From CALBPI01 sp038529355 (GTDB taxonomy: Bacteria; Pseudomonadota; Gammaproteobacteria; Steroidobacterales; Woeseiaceae), in contig JBCBDU010000017.1 in NCBI GenBank assembly GCA_038529355.1, positions 1 through 64,000 of the forward strand: a stretch of 64,000 nucleotides of DNA. Direction: 5' to 3'. Below, piece after piece: positions 16,908-26,800 of this stretch. Below the pieces are notes generated by a model. The model saw nothing but the letters and a program-made list of their open reading frames with translations, had not been told where the DNA came from and did no database searches. The position numbers were made by a program, and so were the translations under genes. Positions within the stretch are counted from its first letter, which is position 1. Every line of letters begins with the position of its first letter.

Positions 16908-17545
16908 GTCGCCCGACTGATTTCGCCGGCACGCCCTTGCGTGGTTCGCCCTCTTGCGAACGCAACGTCGAGCCGGTCGGACGCGTACTCACCGATTGGT
17001 CGTGCGGGCGTCGCTCATTGCTCGAAGTGGGTAGTGGCACGGGGCAGCATGCCGCGGGGCTGATTGGTCGAATGCCCGGGCTCGTATGGCAACCTACCGA
17101 CGTGCAACCGGACAGCGTGACGATCGGCGGCTGGGCGCATGCCAGCGGCGCGCCGGACCGGATCAACGAGCCATTGGCGCTCGATGTTACTGACGATACG
17201 CAGTGGCAGACTCTGCCCGCGTTCGATGTCTGTTTTACAGCCAACACGCTGCACATCATGCCGATCGAAGCCGGCGTGCAATTGTTCGCCCAAGCGGCTC
17301 GCTATGCCATGCCGGATGCTGTCTTGTTGATCTACGGGCCGTTTCATTGCGACGGTGAGGCCACCAGCGAAGGCAATGCCCGGTTCGATGCTGCGCTGCG
17401 TGCCGAAGCACAGCACATGGGGATTCGTGATATTGAATGGGCGCGCGCTAGCGCAGCCCGCAATGACTGGCTTGAATGCGCGCACTACCATATGCCGGCA
17501 AACAACCAGATGTTGGTATTCCGCCTGTCGCCGGTGGTGAGTTAA
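16889..17545 (+). CDS. DUF938 family SAM-dependent methyltransferase-like protein
   Basis: A 218-residue class I methyltransferase fold. The SAM-binding glycine loop is LLEVGSGTGQHA (about 44-55), followed by WQPTDVQPDS, and the catalytic-region strand is CFTANTLHIMP. The N-terminal SPSCERNVEPV is typical of DUF938. Target unknown. It overlaps the 3' end of orn by 19 bases and shares a base with the next start (TAATG), so it belongs to a tight chain orn-DUF938-GFA-SH3 protein. Confidence 0.88.
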   Translation: MAADTVSRPTDFAGTPLRGSPSCERNVEPVGRVLTDWSCGRRSLLEVGSGTGQHAAGLIGRMPGLVWQPTDVQPDSVTIGGWAHASGAPDRINEPLALDVTDDTQWQTLPAFDVCFTANTLHIMPIEAGVQLFAQAARYAMPDAVLLIYGPFHCDGEATSEGNARFDAALRAEAQHMGIRDIEWARASAARNDWLECAHYHMPANNQMLVFRLSPVVS

Positions 17546-17940
17546 TGAGCGAACATGTCACCGAGTCAGGTTGTCATTGCGGTGCTGTGCGTTTTCGCGT
17601 CGTACTACACGAACCCATTCAGGCACACGCGTGCAACTGCTCGATTTGCGTTGCCAGCGGTTTCGTTGGCGTCATCATTCCTGAGCAACAGTTTACGTTG
17701 CTGCAAGGTGAAGCCTCGCTCAGTGAGTATCGTTTCAATACCGGCGTCGCACGGCACTTATTCTGCCGGCATTGCGGTGTAAAGTCTTTCTATCGGCCGC
17801 GTTCGAACCCGGATGGCGTAAGTATCAACGCCAATTTGCTGAGCCTGCCGGAGGGCGTTGCTATTGAGCAGCACGCTTTCGACGGACAGCATTGGGAAGC
17901 GCACGCCCACACACTTAAACATTTGACAGGCGAATCATGA
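17545..17940 (+). CDS. GFA-fold (glutathione-dependent formaldehyde-activating-like) protein
   Basis: A 131-residue zinc protein of the GFA/CENP-V family. Cysteine motifs are GCHCGAVRF (N-terminus), CNCSIC (about 31-36) and FCRHCGVKSFYRPR (about 71-84), which bind two zincs. Members activate the formaldehyde-glutathione adduct or have unknown roles; this short protein could be either. Start ATG overlaps the DUF938 stop (TAATG) and its end overlaps the next start by ATGA. Confidence 0.9.
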   Translation: MSEHVTESGCHCGAVRFRVVLHEPIQAHACNCSICVASGFVGVIIPEQQFTLLQGEASLSEYRFNTGVARHLFCRHCGVKSFYRPRSNPDGVSINANLLSLPEGVAIEQHAFDGQHWEAHAHTLKHLTGES

Positions 17941-18656
17941 AAAGCATGCAAACGTTCATTCATCACTGTGTTCTGGCTGCTGCCCTGATCGGTTGCGCAG
18001 CACTGGTTTGCGATTCGGCGCTCGCGCAGGATGGCGATGTGCGCTACGTCAGCGATCAATTCGAAATCACGATGCGGCGCGGTCCGAGCACCGACAACGC
18101 GATCACGCGAATGCTACCGTCCGGTACACCGTTACGGGTGTTGTCGTCGGACGGTGCGAGCGGCTACAGCGAAGTGCAACTGACGACGAGTAACACACGC
18201 GGCTTTGTGTTGACGCGCTACCTGATGCGCGAACAGGATGCTCGCAGTCAACTGGCGTCACTACAGCAACGCATCGAAGAGCTACGCGACCAGAGTGGCG
18301 ATCGTGGTCGGGAATTGGACGATTTGCGTCAGGCCAGTGCAGCCGCCGCCGAGCGCATTGCGTCGCTGGAGAGTGAGAATGAGCGTCTTGAGACGGAGCT
18401 TAATGCGTTGCAGCGCAAAGCCGCTAATGTCATTAACATTGACCGCGAGAATACGACGCTGCGCAAAACGCTGACGGATGCAGAGATTCAGGTGCAGGCG
18501 TTACAGGAAGAGAATCAACAGCTGAGCAGCCGCCAGTTGATTGTCTGGTTCGTGGTTGGCGCCGCCGTGTTGTTGCTCGGTATCATTCTTGGGCTGGTGT
18601 TGCCGACATTGCGACGTCGTAAGCGCGGTGGCTACGGTGGTGGTGATTTGTTGTAG
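17937..18656 (+). CDS. SH3-domain, coiled-coil membrane protein (TIGR04211/YgiM family)
   Basis: A 239-residue exported protein: signal peptide (to about residue 30, ending ALAQD), bacterial SH3 domain with RRGPSTDNAITRMLPSG (about 45-97), a long heptad coiled coil (about 100-200), a C-terminal membrane helix LIVWFVVGAAVLLLGIILGL and a basic RRRKRGG tail. This order is that of TIGR04211/YgiM proteins. Probably anchored in the inner membrane with the SH3 domain in the periplasm, perhaps contacting peptidoglycan. Start overlaps the preceding stop by ATGA. Confidence 0.9.
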   Translation: MKSMQTFIHHCVLAAALIGCAALVCDSALAQDGDVRYVSDQFEITMRRGPSTDNAITRMLPSGTPLRVLSSDGASGYSEVQLTTSNTRGFVLTRYLMREQDARSQLASLQQRIEELRDQSGDRGRELDDLRQASAAAAERIASLESENERLETELNALQRKAANVINIDRENTTLRKTLTDAEIQVQALQEENQQLSSRQLIVWFVVGAAVLLLGIILGLVLPTLRRRKRGGYGGGDLL

Positions 18657-18666
18657 CCGCAACGCA

Positions 18667-18690
18667 CAAGGCCGCGAAACCGCGGCCTTG
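18667..18690. terminator. Hairpin between convergent genes, likely bidirectional terminator
   Basis: Perfect 10-bp stem CAAGGCCGCG/CGCGGCCTTG with a four-base loop, between the end of the SH3-protein gene and the end of ppsA. No clear U-run follows on either strand, so termination efficiency is uncertain. Confidence 0.6.
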
Positions 18691-18714
18691 CACTAACAAC
18701 GCTCGATGGTTGCC

Positions 18715-21078
18715 CTAGACAACCTGACCTGCCAGATGCAGCCACGTCTCAATGACCGTGTCAGGGTTCAATGACATGCTTTCGATACCCTGATCCAGCA
18801 ACCACTTGGCCAGTTCCGGATGGTCGGACGGGCCTTGGCCGCAAATACCGACGTACTTGTTGTTGCGCTTGCAGGCCTTGATCGTCATCTCAAGCAGTGC
18901 CTTGACCGCTTCGTCGCGTTCATCAAAAAGGTCGGCAATCAGACCAGAATCGCGGTCCAGGCCAAGCGCAAGCTGCGTCATATCATTTGAGCCGATCGAC
19001 ATGCCGTCAAAATACTCCAGATACTGGTCGGCGAGCAGGGCGTTGGTCGGCAGCTCCGACATCATGATCAGGCGCAGGCCATTGTCGCCACGACCCAGAC
19101 CTTGTTCAGCGAGCAACTCGGTAACCTCACGCGCCTGATTCACGGTGCGCACGAACGGCACCATCACTTCGACGTTGGTCAAGCCCATATCGTTACGCAC
19201 ACGCTTTAATGCTTCGCACTCGAGATGGAAGCAACGCTGGAACGAGCTGTCGACGTAGCGCGCGGCGCCGCGGAAGCCAAGCATTGGATTCTCTTCATTC
19301 GGTTCGTACAGCGCGCCGCCGATCAAGTTCGCGTATTCATTTGATTTGAAATCCGACAGACGCACGATCACCGGTTGCGGCGCGAAAGCTGCAGCAATCG
19401 TGCTGACGCCCTCGGCCAGTTTGCTGATGAAAAACTCAACCGGATCGCTGTAGCCTGCCATTTGCTCATCGATCATCTCGCGCGTGTCTTCGTCGATACT
19501 GTCGTAATCGAGCAACGCCTGCGGATGCACGCCAATCATGCGGTTGATGATGAACTCCAGTCGTGCAAGCCCGACGCCACGGTGTGGAATCGATGCGAAA
19601 TCAAACGCACGATCCGGGTTACCGACGTTCATCATGATTTTCACCGGAATCTCCGGCAATGAATCGAGTTCGATTTGCTGCTTTTCGAATTCCAGAATGC
19701 CATCGTAGATGATGCCTTCATCACCCTCGGCACACGATACGGTCACTTCCCGACCGTCTGCGATTTTCTCCGTCGCGTCACCACAGCCGACAACCGCTGG
19801 AATGCCAAGCTCACGCGCGATGATCGCCGCGTGACAGGTACGGCCGCCGCGATTCGTTACGATGGCTGCCGCGCGTTTCATGACCGGCTCCCAGTCCGGG
19901 TCTGTCATATCGGCAACCAGTACATCGCCGCTTTGTACGCGAGCCATTTCGCTGACATCACGAATGACTTTGGTTTTGCCCGAGCCGATTTTCTGGCCGA
20001 TGCTGCGGCCGCGACAAATGACATCGGAGCGACGCTTCAATGAGAAGCGTTGCAGCGTGCGTCCGCTGCGGCTTTGTACTGTTTCTGGTCGCGCCTGCAG
20101 GATATAGATCTTGCCGTCGTCGCCGTCTTTGCCCCATTCGATATCCATGGGGCGCTGGTAGTGCTCTTCGATCGTCAGCGCAAAACGCGACAGTTCCAGA
20201 ATGTCGTCGTCGGTCAGCGAAAACCGTTGGCTGTCGGCAGGATCAACGTCAACGGTCTGCACACTCTTGCCGGCCGTCGCCTTGTCAGTGAATACCATCT
20301 TGATCGCTTTGCTGCCCAGATTGCGGCGCAGGATCGGCGACTTGCCGGCGCGCAAAGCGGGTTTGTAGACGTAGTATTCGTCCGGGTTAACGGCGCCTTG
20401 CACGACGGTTTCACCCAGTCCCCACGATGAGGTAATGAACACCAGATCGCGAAAGCCGGTTTCGGTGTCCAGCGTGAACATGACGCCGCTTGATCCGCGG
20501 TCACTGCGCACCATGTGCTGGATACCGGCTGACAGTGCGACCTGATCGTGCGAGAAGCCCTGGTGTACCCGATAAGCGATCGCGCGGTCGTTGAACAGCG
20601 AGGCGAACACTTCGCGCATTGCGCTGATGACATTGTCGAGGCCGCGAATGTTCAGGAACGTTTCCTGTTGGCCGGCAAACGACGCATCGGGCAGATCCTC
20701 TGCCGTGGCAGACGAGCGCACGGCGACAGCAATGTCCCGGCCACCCGACATTGCCTGCCAGGCAGTGGCCATGTCGTCGTGCAATTGCTGGGGTAACGGG
20801 GCTTCTGTGATCCAGCCGCGAATATCGGCGCCGACCGCGGTCAGTTCGGCGATGTCGTCGACATCGAGACCTTCAAGACGCGCGGCGATCCGCTTATCCA
20901 GGCCGGTATCACTGAGGAACACGCGATAGGCTTCCGCGGTCGTTGCGAACCCGCCAGGAACGGTGACGCCGAGCTTGGCCAGATGGCTGATCATCTCACC
21001 CAAGGAGGCATTCTTGCCGCCAACGCGCTCGACATCGTGCATGCCAAGCTGTTCAAAAGGGATAACAAATGGATTCAC
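18715..21078 (-). CDS. ppsA: Phosphoenolpyruvate synthase
   Basis: Makes PEP from pyruvate and ATP for gluconeogenesis. 787 residues, full length: N-terminal ATP-grasp-type domain (GGKNASLGEM; VRSSATAEDLPDASFAGQQE), central swivelling phosphohistidine domain (GGRTCHAAIIARELGIPAVV, catalytic His near 421), and C-terminal PEP-binding TIM barrel with the MSIGSNDMTQL and GICGQGPSD motifs. Divergent from its regulator ppsR. A perfect minus-strand TATAAT at 21198-21203 lies about 120 bases upstream. Confidence 0.97.
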   Translation of the reverse strand: MNPFVIPFEQLGMHDVERVGGKNASLGEMISHLAKLGVTVPGGFATTAEAYRVFLSDTGLDKRIAARLEGLDVDDIAELTAVGADIRGWITEAPLPQQLHDDMATAWQAMSGGRDIAVAVRSSATAEDLPDASFAGQQETFLNIRGLDNVISAMREVFASLFNDRAIAYRVHQGFSHDQVALSAGIQHMVRSDRGSSGVMFTLDTETGFRDLVFITSSWGLGETVVQGAVNPDEYYVYKPALRAGKSPILRRNLGSKAIKMVFTDKATAGKSVQTVDVDPADSQRFSLTDDDILELSRFALTIEEHYQRPMDIEWGKDGDDGKIYILQARPETVQSRSGRTLQRFSLKRRSDVICRGRSIGQKIGSGKTKVIRDVSEMARVQSGDVLVADMTDPDWEPVMKRAAAIVTNRGGRTCHAAIIARELGIPAVVGCGDATEKIADGREVTVSCAEGDEGIIYDGILEFEKQQIELDSLPEIPVKIMMNVGNPDRAFDFASIPHRGVGLARLEFIINRMIGVHPQALLDYDSIDEDTREMIDEQMAGYSDPVEFFISKLAEGVSTIAAAFAPQPVIVRLSDFKSNEYANLIGGALYEPNEENPMLGFRGAARYVDSSFQRCFHLECEALKRVRNDMGLTNVEVMVPFVRTVNQAREVTELLAEQGLGRGDNGLRLIMMSELPTNALLADQYLEYFDGMSIGSNDMTQLALGLDRDSGLIADLFDERDEAVKALLEMTIKACKRNNKYVGICGQGPSDHPELAKWLLDQGIESMSLNPDTVIETWLHLAGQVV

Positions 21079-21197
21079 GAGATCTCTCTCCCAGGCGCCG
21101 ATGTCAGCGGCACACGATCGGACTTATTGTTAGTGGTTGGCCGGGCACAAGCGGACCGATTGAGTCAGGCACGCCGTCCCCCGCAACGAATCGGGGC

Positions 21198-21203
21198 ATT
21201 ATA
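21198..21203 (-). promoter_or_regulatory. Candidate -10 box of ppsA
   Basis: Perfect TATAAT on the minus strand about 120 bases before ppsA. The -35 region is poor (GGGTGT at 17 bases), so an activator may be needed. Implies a leader of about 110 bases. Confidence 0.45.
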
Positions 21204-21300
21204 GCCGCACTATGGCCAAAACACCCACGAAGCTGTCACACCACACAGTTTGACGCGAGTCGCGTATGGTAGGGCGTCAGACAATTCCGACGGGGCATAG

Positions 21301-22128
21301 GTGATGGCAGTCAGAACGGTATTTTTCATCTCGGATCAAACGGGCGTAACGGCTGAAACGCTCGGGCACAGCTTGCTCACGCAGTTTCAGACTTCCGAAT
21401 TCCGCCAGATCACAGTACCGTTCATCGACTCCGAAGAGCGCGCGCTCGACCTCAAACGCAAGATTGATCGAGCCGCACGTGACGACCAGGATCGGCCGAT
21501 CGTTTTTTCGTCGCTGGTGCACGACGAGTTACGTGAAATACTGCAGTCGGCAGATGGTCTGTATCTGGATATTTTCGATGCGTTTGTCGGCACACTGGAG
21601 CACGAGCTGGGTGCGGTATCGTCGCACGCTGTTGGGCGCGCCCATGGCATGTCGGACACCGATACGTACATGAAACGCATCGAGGCGACCAACTACGCGC
21701 TGGCGAATGACGATGGTGGTGCGACGAGAAACTACGAACAGGCGGATGTGATTCTGCTGGGTGTATCGCGATCTGGCAAAACGCCGACTTGTCTGTACCT
21801 TGCGTTGCAATATGGCGTGTACGCAGCCAATTTCCCCCTAACAGATGACGAGTTCGAATCGGGCGAGTTGCCGCCGCTGGTCATGCAGAATCGAAAAAAA
21901 CTGTATGGTTTGACCATTAATCCGAGGCGACTACAGCAAATCCGTAAAGAGCGTCGATCTGCCGGCCGCTATGCCAGTGCACAGCAGGTCAATTTCGAGT
22001 TGCGCGCCGCTGAAGCACTGTTCAATCGCTATAAAATCCCGTTCGTTGATACGACCGAATTCTCCATCGAGGAAATTGCCAGTCGTATCCTCGAGACGAC
22101 CGGTGTCGAGCGCCGCGTAAGACCATGA
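21301..22128 (+). CDS. ppsR: PEP synthase regulatory kinase/pyrophosphorylase
   Basis: Bifunctional DUF299 enzyme that inactivates PEP synthase by ADP-dependent threonine phosphorylation and reactivates it by Pi-dependent dephosphorylation. 275 residues; the N-terminus FFISDQTGVTAETLGHSLL and the P-loop GVSRSGKTPT (about 151-160) are diagnostic. GTG at 21301 and ATG at 21304 are both possible starts. Divergent from ppsA, its substrate, which is the standard arrangement. Confidence 0.96.
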   Translation: MMAVRTVFFISDQTGVTAETLGHSLLTQFQTSEFRQITVPFIDSEERALDLKRKIDRAARDDQDRPIVFSSLVHDELREILQSADGLYLDIFDAFVGTLEHELGAVSSHAVGRAHGMSDTDTYMKRIEATNYALANDDGGATRNYEQADVILLGVSRSGKTPTCLYLALQYGVYAANFPLTDDEFESGELPPLVMQNRKKLYGLTINPRRLQQIRKERRSAGRYASAQQVNFELRAAEALFNRYKIPFVDTTEFSIEEIASRILETTGVERRVRP

Positions 22129-22202
22129 TGTCGCGCTCATGTCAAGCGGCGTTCCGCGCTCTGTGACACGGTGATCCTGCGCTGTTGTGCTAAGCTCAAC
22201 TG

Positions 22203-22709
22203 ATGGAATCAGACAGTCTCATCGTCCCTCAGGCCCATGCCAAACCGCGCAGTTTTGCGGGGTTGATGAGCGTCTATGAGAGCAATTTCCTGCGCCTGCA
22301 ACAGCTCGTTCCGGGTGTCGCGTCGATCACGGGGCGCCATCGGTCACTGAGCCGCTCGGACTTGCCGCTGCACCTGAGTGTGGTTGAGCGCACGCGCTAC
22401 ACCTGTACGCTGCATCTGACCTACTGGTTTGATCGCGAAGACCAGCCGATGCTGCATGCGCCGCAACATGTGCCGCCGCCCGGCGTTGCCATGGCAAATG
22501 CGTTGGCTGATCCGGATCTCAGATTGAAAATGTATTTCGACGGCAAACTTGCCGAGGTGTTGAGCCTCAGTGCCGGCCATCGCCACGCGTTTTTGCGTGA
22601 CATTGCAGCGTCGCATAAGGAGGCGCTCGATGTGCGCTGGCGTCGCAATATCATGTTGAACAAATGGCTGGAGTATCTGGCCGATTGCGGGCACGCATTC
22701 TCTGACTGA
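22203..22709 (+). CDS. DUF1249 (YqiB-like) family protein
   Basis: A 168-residue cytoplasmic protein. The pattern LMSVYESNFLRLQQLVP, then SDLPLHLSVVERTRYT, a middle PDLRLKMYFDGKLAEVLS and a C-terminal RRNIMLNKWLEYLADCGH matches DUF1249, which in enterobacteria lies in the nudF-yqiB-cpdA region. No such partner is nearby here. Biochemical role unknown. Start ATG lacks a clear Shine-Dalgarno. Confidence 0.85.
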   Translation: MESDSLIVPQAHAKPRSFAGLMSVYESNFLRLQQLVPGVASITGRHRSLSRSDLPLHLSVVERTRYTCTLHLTYWFDREDQPMLHAPQHVPPPGVAMANALADPDLRLKMYFDGKLAEVLSLSAGHRHAFLRDIAASHKEALDVRWRRNIMLNKWLEYLADCGHAFSD

Positions 22710-22807
22710 GCGGCCGTCGCGCAGCGCCATTTTTGTGCGCTGGTTCCAGTCATACGCTCGCATTATGTGTAATCGTTCACCGGGTCGATTTGGCCGGGAA
22801 TTGCCGT

Positions 22808-23869
22808 TTGGTTTCGAATACGCTCCACAATACTGTCAGCGATGCCGGTCAGGATAATGATCAGGCGCGACGCCTCGCGCTGTTCTCCAACCGCGTCGCA
22901 CTGAAAAAGGCGTATGCCGCGCTGCTCAAACAGCAGGAGCGCGACGCGCGCGTGCTGCAGGCATCGGACCAGGACGTGCAGCGGCTGCAAACCAAGCTCG
23001 ACTATCTGGAAAACCTGCTAACAGAGCCCGACACTGCGTTTTCAACGTTGCTGTTTTTTCGGCTGCGTGGTTTGTGGCGTCAATGTCACCGATTTCTGGC
23101 GGCGCGCGCGGACACGCTTTCGACCCGCGCGAGTGGTCGTCGTCGTGTCGTTGCGATCGAATCATGGCAAGCCAAACACCGGCTGCATATGAAGACGCTC
23201 GATGACGCGATTGAATCCGAGCGCGCCCACATGCAGGCGCTCAAAAAACGCTTGCGTGTCTTGAGTAATGATATTGAACGGGCTGGCAGCTGGTGGCACT
23301 GGTGGCGGCGCAGGGCGTTGCAGCGGCAAAAAAGCGGATTGGCACTCGAACTCCAGTCAGCGCTGATCGCACACAATGACACGATGCTCGAGCATCGGCG
23401 CAGCAAGCGCCAGCGTGCGCCGAAAGGGATTACGCTGTCAGTCAACGATGCGCGTCAGATCAATCTGACATTGCTGGCCACTGCCCAGTTTATGCACGAC
23501 TACTTTGACGAGCGTGGTCTGGCGGAAAAAGCACGGGTCGCCTACCACCGCGACGTGGGCGTTGTCGACTTCGGTGATGACCGGCGCTGTCGCGAGTTGT
23601 TTAGCGCTGCCGACAGTGCGATGGCAGCCTTCGAGCAGATTGCTGCTGCCGGAGACTTCGACGCTAAGATCAACAAACAAGTGCGTCGCCTGGCAGCGTT
23701 GGCGCGCTATGACACCGAACAATCGGTCATTGCCGAGCCTTTCGAATTACCGCTGGATAATGTCTTGCGCGGCGAGGGTGGTCTGACAATCAGCAACTCG
23801 TTTACATGCCCGAAAGTGATCTGCGATGAAGATACCTGGACGTTGTCTGCGGTGCTGGTCAAGCCCTGA
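22808..23869 (+). CDS. Unknown protein with long coiled coil and Trp-rich segment
   Basis: I do not recognise this 353-residue protein. It has no signal peptide. Residues about 20-80 and 115-200 are helical with heptad-like spacing; the middle holds an odd tryptophan cluster AGSWWHWWRRRALQRQK that could lie on a membrane surface. The C-terminal 100 residues are globular, with DYFDERGLAEKARVAY and a final CPKVICDEDTW, two cysteines five residues apart. Start uncertain: a TTG at 22808 with GGGAA upstream fits best; the frame is open back to 22733. The last 11 bases overlap the RND permease gene on the other strand. Confidence 0.65.
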   Translation: MVSNTLHNTVSDAGQDNDQARRLALFSNRVALKKAYAALLKQQERDARVLQASDQDVQRLQTKLDYLENLLTEPDTAFSTLLFFRLRGLWRQCHRFLAARADTLSTRASGRRRVVAIESWQAKHRLHMKTLDDAIESERAHMQALKKRLRVLSNDIERAGSWWHWWRRRALQRQKSGLALELQSALIAHNDTMLEHRRSKRQRAPKGITLSVNDARQINLTLLATAQFMHDYFDERGLAEKARVAYHRDVGVVDFGDDRRCRELFSAADSAMAAFEQIAAAGDFDAKINKQVRRLAALARYDTEQSVIAEPFELPLDNVLRGEGGLTISNSFTCPKVICDEDTWTLSAVLVKP

Positions 23870-26800
23870 GCGGCTGCCCCGAATGACGCCAGATCATCCC
23901 GCACCAGTTCTTCAGTTTGTCGAGGCCGACGTAGGTCATGGGCACGACAACCAGTGACACCACTGTTGAGAACGCCAGACCACCGATAATCGCGCGCGCC
24001 ATCGGGTAGTACGCAGGACCACCGGCGCCGACTTGCGTGTCGCCTACGGCTAACGGCGTAAGTCCCAGTATCGTCGTGGCGGCCGTCATCAGGATCGGGC
24101 GCAAGCGGTCGCGCGCACCGGTGATCACGGCCTCATCGCGCGGCATGCCTTCAAGCCGCAAATTGTTGATGTGATCGACCAATACGATGCCGTTGTTGAC
24201 GACAACGCCAATCAGGATCATCAACCCGATCAGGCCCATGAACGTCAGCGGCGTGCCAGTGATGGTCAGGAACCACACGACACCCACGAATGAGTAAACC
24301 AGCGACGCCATAATCGACAGCGGATACAACAGCGATTCGAACAGGGCAGCCATGACGATCAGGATCAGGATGATGCCCAGCCCGATGTTCTCCAACAGCA
24401 GGTTACGTGTTTCGTCGTTGCGCTCGAAGCCTTCGCCGAAATTCCAGGCATAGCCCGGCGGCAATTCGAGCTGATTCATAACCGACTCGACGATCGGTCG
24501 AATCTTGTCCATCGTCATGTCCTCGGTCAGCGCTGCACGAACGTTGACCGATGTTTTGCGATCAGTACGGTTGATGTTGCGCGCGCCACGCACTTGTTCA
24601 AGCGTGGCCAGTCGATACAGCGGCACCGACGTTGGCGTGCCGTCAGCGAGTAGGGCCGGGATCGCAAGGTTGCCTAACTGATCGATCGTTTGGCGATCAT
24701 CGTCGCGAAACGCCAGGCGCATTTCAACTTCACCATCGGCGCTGCGAAACTCGCGCAGCCGGTCACCGCGCAGCGCGACCGATACCGCTTCGCCAACTGC
24801 TTGCGCCGTCAACCCAAGACGGGCCGTTTTCTCCGGGTCGAGCTTGATCTGTACTTCGCGCGTGCCTGCGGTCATATCGGTACTGAAATCGCGCAGACCC
24901 TCGACATTTTCGAGGATGTCCCAGGTATCGTAGGCAAGATCGCGCAGCCGCTCAGTCGACTCGCCTGTCAGTGTGACACTGAAGCCTTCGCCCATACCTT
25001 GATTCTGACGTTCGAACGACGGATCGCCGATGGCGATTTCCGGATGCTCTTCGAGAATCGCATCCATGACCTCACGTGAGTTAATCGTGACATCCTTGCC
25101 CTCTGTCAACAGGATCGTCGTCTCGGCGCGACCCACATCCCAATAGGAGTAGACCGAGCGAATGTCGAAGCGCTCTTCATTCTCGAACAGATATTGTTCG
25201 ATGCGATCGACCGACTCCTCAACGACGTCGAGCGAATAATAGTCATTCAGGTTGTACATCAGAAACAGTCGGCGGGACGGTTCCTCCGGGAAAATCTCAA
25301 CCACGAATGATTCGGTTGCAATTGGTATCGCCGGAGATGCGAGGATCAACAATGCACAGAAAGGTGCAATGATGCGTCGCCATCCGCGCGCATTGACAAT
25401 CTTCCCAACCAGTCGTGAGTAGCCACGCGTGACAGCCGGCATCAACTTGCCCGGTGTCTTTTCGGGCAGCTTTTTGAGTTTGCTGGCCAGAAGCGGAATC
25501 AGCGTTTGGGCAACCAGCAGCGAACATAGGATCGCGACCGAAATGGTGATGCCCACATGGCGCAGGAACACCATGATGTCCTGTTGCTCACCGAACACAA
25601 GCGGTGCAAACACGCAGACGGAGGTTGCGGTACTGGCTATAACGGCCAGGCCGACTTCGCGCACGCCTTTGAGCGTTGCTTTCTGTGGTTCATCGGGCTC
25701 CATCTGCCGGTACCGGAAGATGCTCTCGGTCACCACGACGGAATTATCCACGAGCATACCGATAGCTAACATCAAGCCCATCAACGTCAGGATATTCAGC
25801 GACAGTCCGAAGAAGTGCATTGCGCCCAGAGTAATGACCAGCGAGAGGGGTACCGACAACGTAACGATCAGCGTCGACGCCATATGGCGCAGGAAGAAAT
25901 ACAGCACGACGATCGCGAGCAGTGCGCCTATGACCCCGGAACGCACGAGATCGCGCAGCGAGCGTCGCACGGATTCCGCCTGGTTCTCAAGATCAAAAAT
26001 TTCGACACCGGTCATTTCCGGCAATTTGCCGATGTCCTCGACTTCAGCTTTGACGCGGTCGGCGACTTCGACCATGTTGTAGCCGTTCGATCGGCTGATC
26101 GACAAGCCAATCGCGTAGTTGCCATCCAGATGGCGACCATAGGTGCGTTTTTTCGGGGCCTGACTCACATTCGCAATATCGCCCAGTCGCAAACTCTGGC
26201 CGTCGATGACGAGTTGGCGAATGTCTTCAAGATCGGCGAACTCATCGTTCGGTCGCACGGACCAACGCTCGCCGCCCGCAGTGATTTGACCGGCGCTGAC
26301 AGCAAAGTTGCTGCGGCGCAGCAGTTGCGCAAGTTCGTTCAGGTTGACGCCATGCGCATCAACACGCCCGGCATCGAGCATAATGCGCACTTCCGGTGGT
26401 TCGACACCCTGCAGTTCTACTTGTGATACGCCTTCGAGGCGCTCGAGACGGCGTTTCACGAGGCGGTTAAGCATCTCGTATTCTTCCGACAGATCGCGGT
26501 CACTGGACACGCGCAGTTGCATGATCGGGCGATCGTTGAGCGAGCCGCTGAAGACCTGAATGCGTTCAAGATCCGCCGGCAACTGGTCGCGAATCGCATC
26601 GAGCTTCACGCGCGCTTCAACGGCGATGGTTTTGGTATTGGCATTCGGTTGCGTGCCCACCCAGACCGATGCGTTGTCTTCGGTCGATTCGGAGTTCATT
26701 TGTTTGATGCCGGGCAGCGTGGCCAACGCTTCCTCAACCGGGCGGGTGATCGCGCGCTCGGTTTGCGACGGCGTTGAACCGTCATACGGAATATTGATGA

